Positions 1 to 6,253 of a stretch of 39,922 bases of DNA are shown one piece after another. This stretch comes from a virus. The DNA is taken from the IMG/VR virus record IMGVR_UViG_3300042465_002878, positions 1 through 39,922 of that record; one strand, 5' to 3'. Below the pieces are notes generated by a model. The model saw nothing but the letters and a program-made list of their open reading frames with translations. It did not search any database and had not been told where the DNA came from. The position numbers and the translations under genes were made by a program. How positions within the stretch are numbered: the stretch's first letter is position 1; each line of letters opens with the position of its first letter.

Positions 1-510
1 GTTCGCATTGATACAGCCAATGGTGGTCTTGGCATTGAATCTATTGATTCAAGAGATGCTACATACAACATTGGTACATTTTCACAAAATACCGTAGTGC
101 CTGAAATCAACGTGAACTACCCAACAACAGCTCAAGAGTATCTAGGTTTCAAGTTTACATTTTCTAGGTCATCAACAGATGCAACCAAGGGTCCACTCTT
201 TACTGGCTACCAGTTGAAGTCACTACCTGCAGTACCACGTCAGCGCCTAATTCAATACCCGTTATTTTGTTATGACCACGAGAGCGATAAGTTCAGCAAC
301 GAAGTAGGTTATGAAGGATCTGCCTATGAACGTATGTCACAACTTGAGGCAATTGAAAATGCTGGAGATACCGTTCGTGTTCAAGACTTTAGAACTGGTG
401 AGTCCTATATCGGTCTTATTGAAGAGATGGATTTTATAAACAAGACACCAGAAGATAAAAGGTTTTCAGGATTTGGCGGCACACTTATGGTAACAATTCG
501 GACAGTATGA
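1..510 (+). CDS. virion/tail protein, C-terminal part (5' end outside window)
   Basis: The reading frame is open from base 1 to the TGA at 508-510, so the gene begins upstream of the window; the GTG at 97 is only an internal codon. About 169 residues are visible, beta-rich and without cysteine pairs or a catalytic motif. The segment around QRLIQYPLFCYDHESDKFSN and the ending FGGTLMVTIRTV resemble C-terminal parts of large phage tail or baseplate proteins. That assignment rests on texture and context: it lies just before the lysis cassette and, in a circular map, just after the tail-fibre genes at the right end. The stop overlaps the next start (ATGA at 507-510). The function is inferred, not recognised. 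Confidence 0.6.
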   Translation, partial: VRIDTANGGLGIESIDSRDATYNIGTFSQNTVVPEINVNYPTTAQEYLGFKFTFSRSSTDATKGPLFTGYQLKSLPAVPRQRLIQYPLFCYDHESDKFSNEVGYEGSAYERMSQLEAIENAGDTVRVQDFRTGESYIGLIEEMDFINKTPEDKRFSGFGGTLMVTIRTV

Positions 511-713
511 TGCAAGCCTCAGACTATGCAACTCTAGTAGTTGCTGTAATGACTATATTTGGTGGCTTCCTTGCAGCAGTGCGTTGGCTAGTCAAGCACT
601 ACCTCAATGAACTTCGGCCCAATGGTGGTAGCAGTCTCAAAGATTCCGTCTCAAGATTGGAAAGACAAGTTGAAGAAATTTATCGTATTCTTCTTACTAA
701 CAATAAGTCTTAG
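507..713 (+). CDS. small membrane protein with C-terminal coiled coil (holin-like)
   Basis: This 68-residue protein has one hydrophobic segment (about residues 8-28, YATLVVAVMTIFGGFLAAVRW) followed by a charged, heptad-like helix (about 43-63, LKDSVSRLERQVEEIYRILL). A single N-terminal membrane span plus soluble coiled coil is common in small phage lysis proteins, and the gene starts the lysis cassette, overlapping the preceding stop by ATGA. A holin or holin-accessory role is inferred from topology and position. ATG 507 and ATG 510 are both possible starts. The 3' third is also read in another frame by the lipoprotein gene starting near 607. Confidence 0.6.
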   Translation: MMQASDYATLVVAVMTIFGGFLAAVRWLVKHYLNELRPNGGSSLKDSVSRLERQVEEIYRILLTNNKS

Positions 714-858
714 CGGATGCGCTCAGTATCAAGGATGGGTCAGATATCCGTGTCAGGAATATCAGAACTGGGATAACCCAGAATGTAACCCACCTCAATG
801 TATTGCAACAGGCACTTGTACAAAAGATATTCTTCCGGAAGGCAATCCCAATGGCTAG
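607..858 (+). CDS. small cysteine-rich lipoprotein overlapping the holin-like gene
   Basis: The 83-residue product has a basic stretch (KDKLKK), a hydrophobic segment (FIVFFLLTISLSGC) and a lipobox LSGC with the lipidation cysteine at about residue 38, followed by a short secreted tail with five more cysteines. The natural start is unclear: ATG 607 or the in-frame ATG 622. Either way about 100 bases are shared, in a different frame, with the preceding gene. This layout recalls Rz/Rz1 spanins, whose lipoprotein subunit is encoded inside or across its partner gene. A host lacking an outer membrane would not need a spanin, so the role is open. The signal peptide and lipobox make the gene itself convincing. 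Confidence 0.65.
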   Translation: MNFGPMVVAVSKIPSQDWKDKLKKFIVFFLLTISLSGCAQYQGWVRYPCQEYQNWDNPECNPPQCIATGTCTKDILPEGNPNG

Positions 859-1123
859 ACAAAGATTTTCCAATGAGCAACTAAAGGCTCGACTGATCGT
901 ATTTATAGGAGTAATCCTAGCCTTAGTATTTCTAGGCTCAGTCTTTGGAATACTTTGGGCTTTGATATTTGTAACTCAACCACTAGGTGAACAAGCTCCC
1001 AATGACAGGGCTTTTATTGAATTGCTTACTACCCTGACAGTCTTTCTTACAGGAAGTCTAGGAGCAGTACTGGCAAGTAATGGACTCAAGGATAAGAATA
1101 AGGATGACAATGGGACAGCGTAA
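851..1123 (+). CDS. small two-span membrane protein of the lysis cassette
   Basis: Starting at ATG 851, which overlaps the previous stop, the product is 90 residues: a basic N terminus, a long hydrophobic stretch (about 14-38, LIVFIGVILALVFLGSVFGILW), a short loop, a second hydrophobic helix (about 68-84, LLTTLTVFLTGSLGAVLA) and a charged tail (KDKNKDD). An upstream in-frame start at 803 would add a non-conserved leader inside the lipoprotein gene and is less likely. Two membrane spans next to an endolysin suggest a class II holin or antiholin, but no specific family was recognised. Confidence 0.65.
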   Translation: MARQRFSNEQLKARLIVFIGVILALVFLGSVFGILWALIFVTQPLGEQAPNDRAFIELLTTLTVFLTGSLGAVLASNGLKDKNKDDNGTA

Positions 1124-1619
1124 AGAATTTATTGAAATTGCTAAGGCAGAGGTCGGAACAATTGAAGGACCTAAAGAAAACGAAACAAAGTACGGAGCCT
1201 TTACCAAGTCTAACTTCTTGCCTTGGTGTGGCAGTTTCGTCAACTGGTGTGCCAACGCAGTGAATCTAAAGATTCCTAATTGCGTATCAACAGTTGTAGG
1301 TGCTAAAGCATTTATGAAGAACAACCAATGGGAAGATGTAGCTGAGGCAGAACCACTGCCAGGTTATATCGTCTTCTTTGATTTCCCAGGAGATGCTCTC
1401 AATCGCATCAGCCACGTAGGAATTGTTACTAAGAACAACGGAGATGGAACCATCAACGTTATCGAAGGTAACACTAGCCCAGATAAGACGGGCGACCAGC
1501 GCAACGGTGGTGAGGTATGCCTCAAACGTCGTGCGTATACAGCAAAGAATGGTTCTAAAATCAAGAAGTCACTACCGGTGTACATCGTTGGTTTTGGTAA
1601 GCCAGTCTTCAAGTCATAA
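1110..1619 (+). CDS. CHAP-domain endolysin (peptidoglycan amidase/endopeptidase)
   Basis: The 169-residue protein is essentially one CHAP/NlpC-P60-like cysteine peptidase domain. The probable catalytic Cys is residue 40 (FLPWCGSFVNWC), the His is residue 102 (ISHVGIV), and a polar third residue lies near INVIEGN (118-121). There is no signal peptide, so access to the wall would need a holin from the neighbouring genes. No separate cell-wall-binding domain is visible. ATG 1110 is preferred over ATG 1104 because AAGGA lies at a normal distance upstream; the gene overlaps the previous stop by 14 bases. Family knowledge: CHAP enzymes cut peptidoglycan stem peptides or the amide bond. The precise bond cannot be told from sequence. 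Confidence 0.88.
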   Translation: MGQRKEFIEIAKAEVGTIEGPKENETKYGAFTKSNFLPWCGSFVNWCANAVNLKIPNCVSTVVGAKAFMKNNQWEDVAEAEPLPGYIVFFDFPGDALNRISHVGIVTKNNGDGTINVIEGNTSPDKTGDQRNGGEVCLKRRAYTAKNGSKIKKSLPVYIVGFGKPVFKS

Positions 1620-1627
1620 GGAGAACA

Positions 1628-1819
1628 ATGAATACAGATAAGTTAGTTGCTATTGCAACAACCTATGCTCGTGCAGCAGTACCAGCAGTAGTGGCTCTGT
1701 ACGCAGCAGGTGTACACGATCCAAAGACATTAGCCTACGCTTTTATCACAGCTTTTATTGCCCCAATCTGGAAGTCACTAGACCCGAAGGCAAAAGAGTT
1801 TGGTCGTGGTGCTAAGTAA
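1628..1819 (+). CDS. holin-like small membrane protein
   Basis: This 63-residue protein sits 8 bases after the endolysin with a strong AAGGAG site before ATG 1628. It has two hydrophobic helices (about 16-31, ARAAVPAVVALYAAGV, and 35-48, AYAFITAFIAPIW) and a charged C terminus (LDPKAKEFGRGAK). Short proteins ending in a DP/NPKxxxFGxG-like motif beside an endolysin are typical holin-like proteins of actinophages. It is the last gene before the terminator, so the lysis cassette ends here. Which of the three small membrane proteins of this cassette is the true holin cannot be decided from sequence. Confidence 0.65.
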   Translation: MNTDKLVAIATTYARAAVPAVVALYAAGVHDPKTLAYAFITAFIAPIWKSLDPKAKEFGRGAK

Positions 1820-1844
1820 TTAGCCCATCAGCGCGAGGCAATGG

Positions 1845-1878
1845 CCCTCCACCCTTCGGGGTGGGGGGTTCTTTTTTT
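1845..1878 (+). terminator. rho-independent terminator after the lysis cassette
   Basis: A 10-bp stem (1845-1854 with 1859-1868, one G-T pair) closes a TTCG tetraloop and is followed by TTC and seven T. This is a textbook intrinsic terminator for forward transcription, 25 bases after the holin-like stop codon. It separates late/lysis transcription from the early operon that restarts at 2256. Confidence 0.93.
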
Positions 1879-1889
1879 GTGCCATAAAA

Positions 1890-2186
1890 CTATTCTTTAT
1901 CTATCGGGCAGGGGATAGTTACTAGATTCCCGCAGTTGACACAGGTTGCATCTAAGAAGTACCAGACTAACTCAAAGTCCTCAAAGCTCGCCATAACGTT
2001 GAATACTTGTGACCCACAAGGACATACGTGAAGGGGTCCAAAGGCTCTCAGATCGCTTCCAAAGGCTTGTGGGAGGCGTTCTGTGCGCCTGAATAGGCGC
2101 AGGGTTGGTAGACGGAACCGCAGGGTTACTGTACGGTTACCATCTGTGCGCCCTTGAAGGGCGCCCACCCGTTTTATTCGCCTCAC
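1890..2186 (-). CDS. small zinc-ribbon protein, reverse strand
   Basis: The C-terminal half (from about RAFGPLHVCPCGS to the end) has two cysteine pairs, CPC and CVNC, separated by about 24 residues containing FEDFELVWYFLDATC. I recognise this as a small zinc-ribbon type found in many environmental phages; no function is known to me. The N-terminal ~45 residues, read from GTG 2186, are Arg-rich, low-complexity and overlap short inverted repeats, so the true start may be further in (possibly a non-standard codon near 2060). It is the only reverse gene between the terminator and the early operon. Confidence 0.6.
   Translation of the reverse strand: MRRIKRVGALQGRTDGNRTVTLRFRLPTLRLFRRTERLPQAFGSDLRAFGPLHVCPCGSQVFNVMASFEDFELVWYFLDATCVNCGNLVTIPCPIDKE
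2084..2164. repeat. two short perfect hairpins, TGCGCCT-gaat-AGGCGCA and GCGCCCTT-g-AAGGGCGC
   Basis: The first palindrome is at 2084-2101 (7-bp arms, GAAT loop) and the second at 2148-2164 (8-bp arms, single-base centre). Between them, 2123-2141 carries GGTTAC twice as a direct repeat. They overlap the questionable 5' part of the reverse zinc-ribbon gene, upstream of the early promoter. A nearly identical GCGCCCT-aa-AGGGCGC hairpin is at 15432-15447 in the other large control region, which suggests a shared regulatory or structural element. Confidence 0.55.
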
Positions 2187-2240
2187 GGCTCATATTGTAG
2201 TCAGCCTAGTAGTGTCGCTACGCGACGACACACCGATGAC

Positions 2241-2255
2241 TGGTAAGATGAAAAA
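2241..2255 (+). promoter_or_regulatory. predicted extended -10 promoter giving a leaderless early transcript
   Basis: TGGTAAGAT at 2241-2249 fits an extended -10 element (TGn + TAnnnT). It ends 6 bases before ATG 2256, so the predicted transcription start falls on or next to the A of the start codon. No Shine-Dalgarno sequence precedes ATG 2256, which agrees with a leaderless message, a common arrangement in actinobacteria. No convincing -35 box was found. Inference only. Confidence 0.5.
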
Positions 2256-2813
2256 ATGACAACAATCGCAGGAATACAGGGTATTGACTTTGCTGTACTA
2301 GTAGCTGACTCACAGATCACAGAAGATAACCTAGTAACTCTTGCGACCTCTACACCTAAGATAGTCGAGGCTGGTAAGTTTCTCATAGGCATCTCTGGTG
2401 ATACTCGCCCAGGAGATATACTCTCCTATAACTGGAAGCCGCCGATTTATAAAGGTGAGGACCCAGTGCAATTTATGGGAAAGAAAGTCATTCCCAGTAT
2501 CATCAACGCTTTCAATGATAATAGTTACGAGTACAACAAGGTAGACAAAGAGGGCGGTTTTGACTACCTTGTTGCCTTCAATGGCAATCTCTTTCGCATT
2601 GCCTGCGATCTATCTTTCTTCGCTAGTAATCGTGACGTCTACGCCATAGGTTCCGGTAGTCAATTCGCACTTGGCTATCTCTACTCCATTTGTAAGCCCG
2701 ATATGGAATTAGTTTACGCAAGCAAACACGCCCGAAAAGCAGTTGAGATTGCGTCGGTACTTGACGCGAATACAGGCAAGCCCTTACAGTTGGTAGTCCA
2801 AGAAAGGGGATAG
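2256..2813 (+). CDS. proteasome beta / HslV-like Ntn hydrolase
   Basis: The 185-residue protein has the landmarks of a self-compartmentalising Ntn peptidase in the right order. Met1 is followed by Thr2-Thr3 (MTTIAG), so methionine removal would expose Thr2 as N-terminal nucleophile with no propeptide. Counting Thr2 as position 1, Asp18 (LVADSQIT) falls on the catalytic Asp17. A Lys (TPKIVEAGK, residue 35) corresponds closely to Lys33. LIGISGDTRPGD matches the Gly-rich strand after it, IGSGSQFALGYL (131-142) matches the GSGS/Ser129 region, and ARKAVEIASVLDANTGKPLQL resembles the C-terminal helix with its Asp. Known members of the fold cleave peptides inside ring-shaped complexes. No ATPase partner is next to it. 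First gene of the early operon; substrate unknown. Confidence 0.78.
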   Translation: MTTIAGIQGIDFAVLVADSQITEDNLVTLATSTPKIVEAGKFLIGISGDTRPGDILSYNWKPPIYKGEDPVQFMGKKVIPSIINAFNDNSYEYNKVDKEGGFDYLVAFNGNLFRIACDLSFFASNRDVYAIGSGSQFALGYLYSICKPDMELVYASKHARKAVEIASVLDANTGKPLQLVVQERG

Positions 2814-2815
2814 AA

Positions 2816-2902
2816 ATGTTGAAGTTTTTATGTGGTTTATTATTAGGAATTGTTCTAGCTTATACATTTGATTACTTGCTGCAACGGATGGATAACGAAT
2901 GA
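2816..2902 (+). CDS. 28-residue single-span membrane peptide
   Basis: ATG 2816 is 2 bases after the peptidase stop. The product is mostly one hydrophobic helix (LKFLCGLLLGIVLAYTF) followed by a polar tail (DYLLQRMDNE). The stop overlaps the next start (ATGATG at 2899-2904). A very similar size and layout is seen for the reverse-strand peptide at 11798-11884. The AGAAAGGGG just upstream can serve as ribosome site. Function unknown; the start/stop overlaps support it being translated. Confidence 0.5.
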   Translation: MLKFLCGLLLGIVLAYTFDYLLQRMDNE

Positions 2903-3057
2903 TGGAGAAGACAGTTGATATTCAACTGCAAGAACTACGTGAACAGATTGCATTAGAGATTGAACTTGCTTGTCAGCAAGCACTAGAAGGTAAAGAGCAC
3001 GATAACAATATGAAATGTACTTGTAATATTGCTGCAAGTATTGCGAGAGGTTTTTGA
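2899..3057 (+). CDS. small helical protein with CTC motif
   Basis: This 52-residue product is mostly an acidic helix (about 5-34, TVDIQLQELREQIALEIELACQQALEG) followed by MKCTCNIAASIARGF. A short helical protein ending in CxCxxAxxI is a recurring small early gene type in actinophages; no function is assigned. ATG 2899 and ATG 2902 are alternative starts. It is embedded in the overlapping chain of early genes. Confidence 0.5.
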   Translation: MMEKTVDIQLQELREQIALEIELACQQALEGKEHDNNMKCTCNIAASIARGF

Positions 3058-3058
3058 T

Positions 3059-3190
3059 ATGGAAAAGAGAATAGGAAAGTATTGGTTTTATTGGGGTCGC
3101 AAGTGTGGCTTTGGTATTGGATTTGAAATATCTAAATACTCTTGGACTATTGACCTTGGGTTCTGGTACATAGGGCAGGAGTTCAATTGA
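3059..3190 (+). CDS. small aromatic-rich protein
   Basis: The 43-residue product is rich in Trp, Tyr, Phe and Gly (YWFYWGRKCGFGIGFEISKY, then DLGFWYIGQEFN). It appears to be a small beta-structured protein with alternating aromatic and polar residues rather than a membrane helix. Similar short W/Y-rich proteins ending in a WxxGxEF-like motif are common and uncharacterised in phage early regions. It overlaps the exonuclease start by 4 bases. Confidence 0.5.
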   Translation: MEKRIGKYWFYWGRKCGFGIGFEISKYSWTIDLGFWYIGQEFN

Positions 3191-4143
3191 TTGAAGACCC
3201 GAAGGAGTTATTACTCCACGTACTGCACGCTAAGGATGCAACTCGTGACCGTAGTAAACAGACACAGGTAGGGCCATCAGAGATAGGTGGTTGCCGTCGT
3301 AAGGTTTGGTACCGGCTCAACGCACAACCTGAGACTAATGATAATCAATCTAAACTTGCAGCGATTATGGGTACTGCTATCCACGCAGCAATTGAAGAAG
3401 CCATTACTCATTTAGATCCTGAAGGTAAAGATTACCTAGTGGAAACTGAAGTTGCTTACGGTGATATGAAAGCACACGTTGACTTATTCGTTCCAGGTAT
3501 TGGCGCAGTCATTGACTGGAAGACTTCTAAAGTAAAGAACCTAAGTTACTTTCCAAGTAACCAGCAGAGGTGGCAAGTACAAGTCTATGGCTATCTCTTG
3601 TCTAAGAATGGTTATGAAGTAAAGACTGTCAACCTTGTAGCCATTGCACGCGACGGTGATGAAAAAGATATCAAGGTACATACAGAACCATACGATGAAG
3701 CAAGTGCCTTAGAAGCCCTGCAGTGGCTTGCCAATGTCAAAGCAATGACTGAGGCACCAGCACCTGAGAAGGATGAATCCTTCTGTAGAAGTTACTGTCA
3801 ATACTACGACGCATCGGGTCAGATGGGTTGTGTTGGTTTGATAAAAGAACGTATCGTCCTTAGTGAAGTCGTGATTGAGGACGCACAAGTTGACACACAC
3901 GCATTGAAGTATTTACAGTTAGATAACAAGATAAAAGAACTTGAGAAAGAAAAAGAATCCTTGAAGACTAGCTTCGAGGGAACAACGGGTACTACTGCAA
4001 GTGGTATCCAAATCAGTTGGACAACAGTAAAGGGTCGTGAGACAGTTGACTCTGAACAAGTAGAAAAACTATTAGGTTTTATACCAAAGGTTGTTGGTAA
4101 AGAATCTATTAGACTAAACATCAAACCAAGTGGAGGAAAGTAA
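3187..4143 (+). CDS. Cas4/RecB-like PD-(D/E)XK exonuclease with iron-sulfur cysteines
   Basis: The 318-residue protein carries the RecB/Cas4 nuclease motifs in order: His66 (GTAIHAAIE), Asp99 (AHVDLF), Asp110-Trp-Lys112 (VIDWKTS) and a Q-x-x-x-Y motif at 130-134. Cys36 (IGGCRRKVWY) plus Cys200, Cys204 and Cys215 give the one-plus-three arrangement that binds a 4Fe-4S cluster in Cas4 and AddB-type nucleases. The C terminus adds a coiled coil (about 245-265). The TTG start at 3187 is supported by AGGAG 6 bases upstream and a 4-base overlap with the previous gene. Family knowledge suggests single-strand exonuclease activity in phage recombination or replication. Cas4 as such is unlikely since no CRISPR system is present. 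Confidence 0.85.
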   Translation: MIEDPKELLLHVLHAKDATRDRSKQTQVGPSEIGGCRRKVWYRLNAQPETNDNQSKLAAIMGTAIHAAIEEAITHLDPEGKDYLVETEVAYGDMKAHVDLFVPGIGAVIDWKTSKVKNLSYFPSNQQRWQVQVYGYLLSKNGYEVKTVNLVAIARDGDEKDIKVHTEPYDEASALEALQWLANVKAMTEAPAPEKDESFCRSYCQYYDASGQMGCVGLIKERIVLSEVVIEDAQVDTHALKYLQLDNKIKELEKEKESLKTSFEGTTGTTASGIQISWTTVKGRETVDSEQVEKLLGFIPKVVGKESIRLNIKPSGGK

Positions 4144-4533
4144 ATGGCTGCACCAGAATCAACAAAGTTTCAAATCAATTACAAGTTACACGATGGAACT
4201 CTTATCAATCTTTATGCAAGTACAATTGCAGAACTAGAGACAGGTCTTGCTGACTTGTCAATGAACGCTTCTAACATCCGACTCACTGGAGCTGAACTAA
4301 GCGGTGGCTCTGTAGCACCTGCTGCACCAGTTGTAGCACCAACAGTTGCAACTATCGCGCAACAGTTCAACGCAACACCAGTTGTTGCAGCAGTAACAGG
4401 AACTGATCCTGTTTGTCGTCACGGAGCAATGACTCTACGTACCGGTACTTCTTCTCGTGGCCCTTGGAAGGGTTGGATGTGTCCCTCACCTAAGGGTGCA
4501 GTGGACAAGTGCGACACTATCTGGGTCCGATAA
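4144..4533 (+). CDS. hypothetical protein with C-terminal zinc-ribbon-like motif
   Basis: The gene follows the exonuclease directly. The 129-residue protein has three parts: an N-terminal segment of about 55 residues with alternating strands (FQINYKLHDGTLINLYASTI), a Pro/Ala/Val linker (55-85), and a C-terminal module with cysteines in CRHG-, WMCPSPKG and DKCD-contexts ending IWV. This C-terminal module recurs in actinophage proteins located between exonuclease and helicase genes. A DNA-binding accessory role is plausible from that placement but not shown. Confidence 0.65.
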   Translation: MAAPESTKFQINYKLHDGTLINLYASTIAELETGLADLSMNASNIRLTGAELSGGSVAPAAPVVAPTVATIAQQFNATPVVAAVTGTDPVCRHGAMTLRTGTSSRGPWKGWMCPSPKGAVDKCDTIWVR

Positions 4534-4536
4534 TAA

Positions 4537-4803
4537 ATGCGGGAGCCTCGTTTTTATGAGACTCCTAGTTGTGCCACAGTCGGCGGTGACTTCTGGTTTC
4601 CTGAAAAAGAAAAGGGAGGCCTTAGTAATACTGACATAAGAACTGCAAAGTCTATTTGTGGTTCTTGTATACATAAAAGTGAGTGCGCCGAATGGGGCAT
4701 AGCAAAAGAAACATATGGTATCTGGGGCGGTCTAACTGCCGATGATCGCAAATATATTAGAAGACAAAAGCGCATTAGTATCGAGGAGGAAGACGTTGCT
4801 TGA
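4537..4803 (+). CDS. whiB: WhiB-family iron-sulfur transcriptional regulator
   Basis: The 88-residue protein has the four WhiB cysteines (Cys12, Cys41-x2-Cys44-x5-Cys50) that ligate a 4Fe-4S cluster, the GIWGG turn at 61-65, and a basic C-terminal tail (RKYIRRQKR) of the kind that contacts DNA. It therefore looks functional. WhiB proteins act together with the primary sigma factor and are practically restricted to actinobacteria and their phages, so this gene gives the host phylum. Phage WhiB proteins are known to alter host gene expression and superinfection; which targets apply here is unknown. The next gene starts within its last codons. Confidence 0.95.
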   Translation: MREPRFYETPSCATVGGDFWFPEKEKGGLSNTDIRTAKSICGSCIHKSECAEWGIAKETYGIWGGLTADDRKYIRRQKRISIEEEDVA

Positions 4804-5638
4804 CTTATCCAGAGCCTGGAGTGGAGTGCTTACCAAAGCAACACCACTTCCGGATGTCTGGGTAGGACTTGCAAAGGAACAAATCAAGTTCCGCAGAGGC
4901 CAAGTATGTATGGTCGCTGCAGCTCCTAATGCTGGTAAGTCTATGTTCGCTTTGATATATGCAATGAAGGCTAAGGTTCCAACCTTGTTTTTTAGTGCAG
5001 ACACAGATACAACTACAGTAATGATGAGGGCAGCAGCACAAGCCTCTGGTCATTCACAAGTAAACGTAGAGATGAACTTGTCTCACGATAAGCACTACTA
5101 CGATAAGCAGTTCGATAAACTTGCACATATCAAGTGGGTCTTTGACTCTTCACCATCACTCGATGATATTGAGTTAGAGATAAAAGCATATGTAGAGTTA
5201 TATGGAATTGCTCCTGAACTAATTATTATAGATAATCTAATGAACGTAGCAGCAGAGACTGATAACGAATGGGCAGGTCTGCGAGCTATTATGATGGAGT
5301 TGCACGATATGGCACGCAAGACCGAGGCTTGCGTACTAGTACTGCACCACGTCTCTGAACAAACTGAGTACGGTTCACCATCTAAGCCACCAGCACGACG
5401 TGCTATACACGGTAAGGTCAGTCAGTTACCAGCGCTGATACTTACTCTAGGCTATGATCCAGCCAATGCAATGCTTAGTGTTGCAGCCGTGAAGAATCGC
5501 TTTGGGCCACACACAGCCGATGCCTCACGGTTTGCAACACTCTTTGTCAACTATGCTGCTTGTCAGATAGGTGATGACGATGAACTTGGTAGAATGTATC
5601 AACGAGATGCAATATGGATAGCAAGACAGGGAGCATAA
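4796..5638 (+). CDS. RecA/DnaB-like ATPase, probable replicative helicase
   Basis: Read from TTG 4796, which has GGAGG 5 bases upstream and overlaps the whiB stop, the product is 280 residues. Walker A is AAPNAGKS at 42-49 and Walker B is ELIIIDN at 141-147, followed by VLVLHHVSE, a typical RecA-fold sensor strand. The size and motifs match the RepA/DnaB ATPase core without the DnaB N-terminal primase-interaction domain. A start at ATG 4742 would run back inside whiB and has no ribosome site. Lying between nuclease and primase genes, it is most likely the replicative helicase; a recombinase or loader is the alternative. Confidence 0.83.
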   Translation: MLDLSRAWSGVLTKATPLPDVWVGLAKEQIKFRRGQVCMVAAAPNAGKSMFALIYAMKAKVPTLFFSADTDTTTVMMRAAAQASGHSQVNVEMNLSHDKHYYDKQFDKLAHIKWVFDSSPSLDDIELEIKAYVELYGIAPELIIIDNLMNVAAETDNEWAGLRAIMMELHDMARKTEACVLVLHHVSEQTEYGSPSKPPARRAIHGKVSQLPALILTLGYDPANAMLSVAAVKNRFGPHTADASRFATLFVNYAACQIGDDDELGRMYQRDAIWIARQGA

Positions 5639-5841
5639 TGGCTGAAGTAATGGAATGGCGTAGTAAGAAAGAGTTTGACACTCTATTAGAAAGAGTAAAC
5701 ATATTACAGACAGACCTTGCTAACTTTGTAGGAGCAATCCTTCAAGCCGGCATAGTTGAACTGGTCAAAGATGAGCAAGGCGATCTTGTTTATAAAATCA
5801 ACAAGGTTGTACTGGTAGATGAGTCAGTACAACAAGACTAA
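5638..5841 (+). CDS. small hypothetical protein
   Basis: ATG 5638 overlaps the ATPase stop (TAATG). The 67-residue product has a helical N-terminal part (SKKEFDTLLERVNILQTDLANFVGAILQAGIV) and a short strand-rich end (LVYKINKVVLVDES). Nothing diagnostic was recognised. Its stop lies 22 bases inside the next gene, consistent with translational coupling. Confidence 0.6.
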   Translation: MAEVMEWRSKKEFDTLLERVNILQTDLANFVGAILQAGIVELVKDEQGDLVYKINKVVLVDESVQQD

Positions 5842-6253
5842 GGGTTCCCAGTTTGAGACAGATGTAATGAAATGGCTTCGCAAAATGGGAGCTATGGCAG
5901 AGCGTCTGACTAAAGCAGGGGCAAAGGATGAAGGCGACATCGTTACTGTTATCGCCGGGGAAACCTATATCCTTGAACTCAAGAACAGGGCAACACTTTC
6001 GTTGCCACAGTTCTGGAGAGAAGCACAAGTTGAGGCGCTTCATTATGCTAAGGCTAGGGGAATCGGGGAAGTTCCTCTACATTATGTCATAGTGAAGCGT
6101 CGCAACGCTTCTATAGATCAAGCGTGGGTAATACAAGACCTAACACAATGGATAAAGGAGAAGAAGATGCCAGTACCAGAAGGTGATATCACAACATCAG
6201 AAATACTAGAAACCGAAGTAGAAGTAGTTGAAGAGGATGAGACTCAGGCGTGA
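5819..6253 (+). CDS. Holliday-junction-resolvase-like PD-(D/E)XK nuclease
   Basis: The 144-residue protein has the signature of small archaeal-type resolvases and related PD-(D/E)XK nucleases: KGSQFETDVMKWLRKMG with Glu13, Asp40 (KDEGDI), and the Glu53-x-Lys55 pair (YILELKN), followed by a helix FWREAQVEALHYA. The C-terminal ~25 residues are acidic and disordered-looking (EILETEVEVVEEDE). Such enzymes cut branched DNA before packaging. A more general endonuclease role is possible. Confidence 0.75.
   Translation: MSQYNKTKGSQFETDVMKWLRKMGAMAERLTKAGAKDEGDIVTVIAGETYILELKNRATLSLPQFWREAQVEALHYAKARGIGEVPLHYVIVKRRNASIDQAWVIQDLTQWIKEKKMPVPEGDITTSEILETEVEVVEEDETQA

Noticed and set aside
3187-4143. Cas4-like nuclease as evidence for a CRISPR system
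   Set aside because: No Cas1/Cas2 or array in the window; such nucleases are common stand-alone phage recombination enzymes.
4742-4795. Upstream ATG start for the ATPase
   Set aside because: It would extend the protein back into whiB without a ribosome site; TTG 4796 has GGAGG at the right distance.
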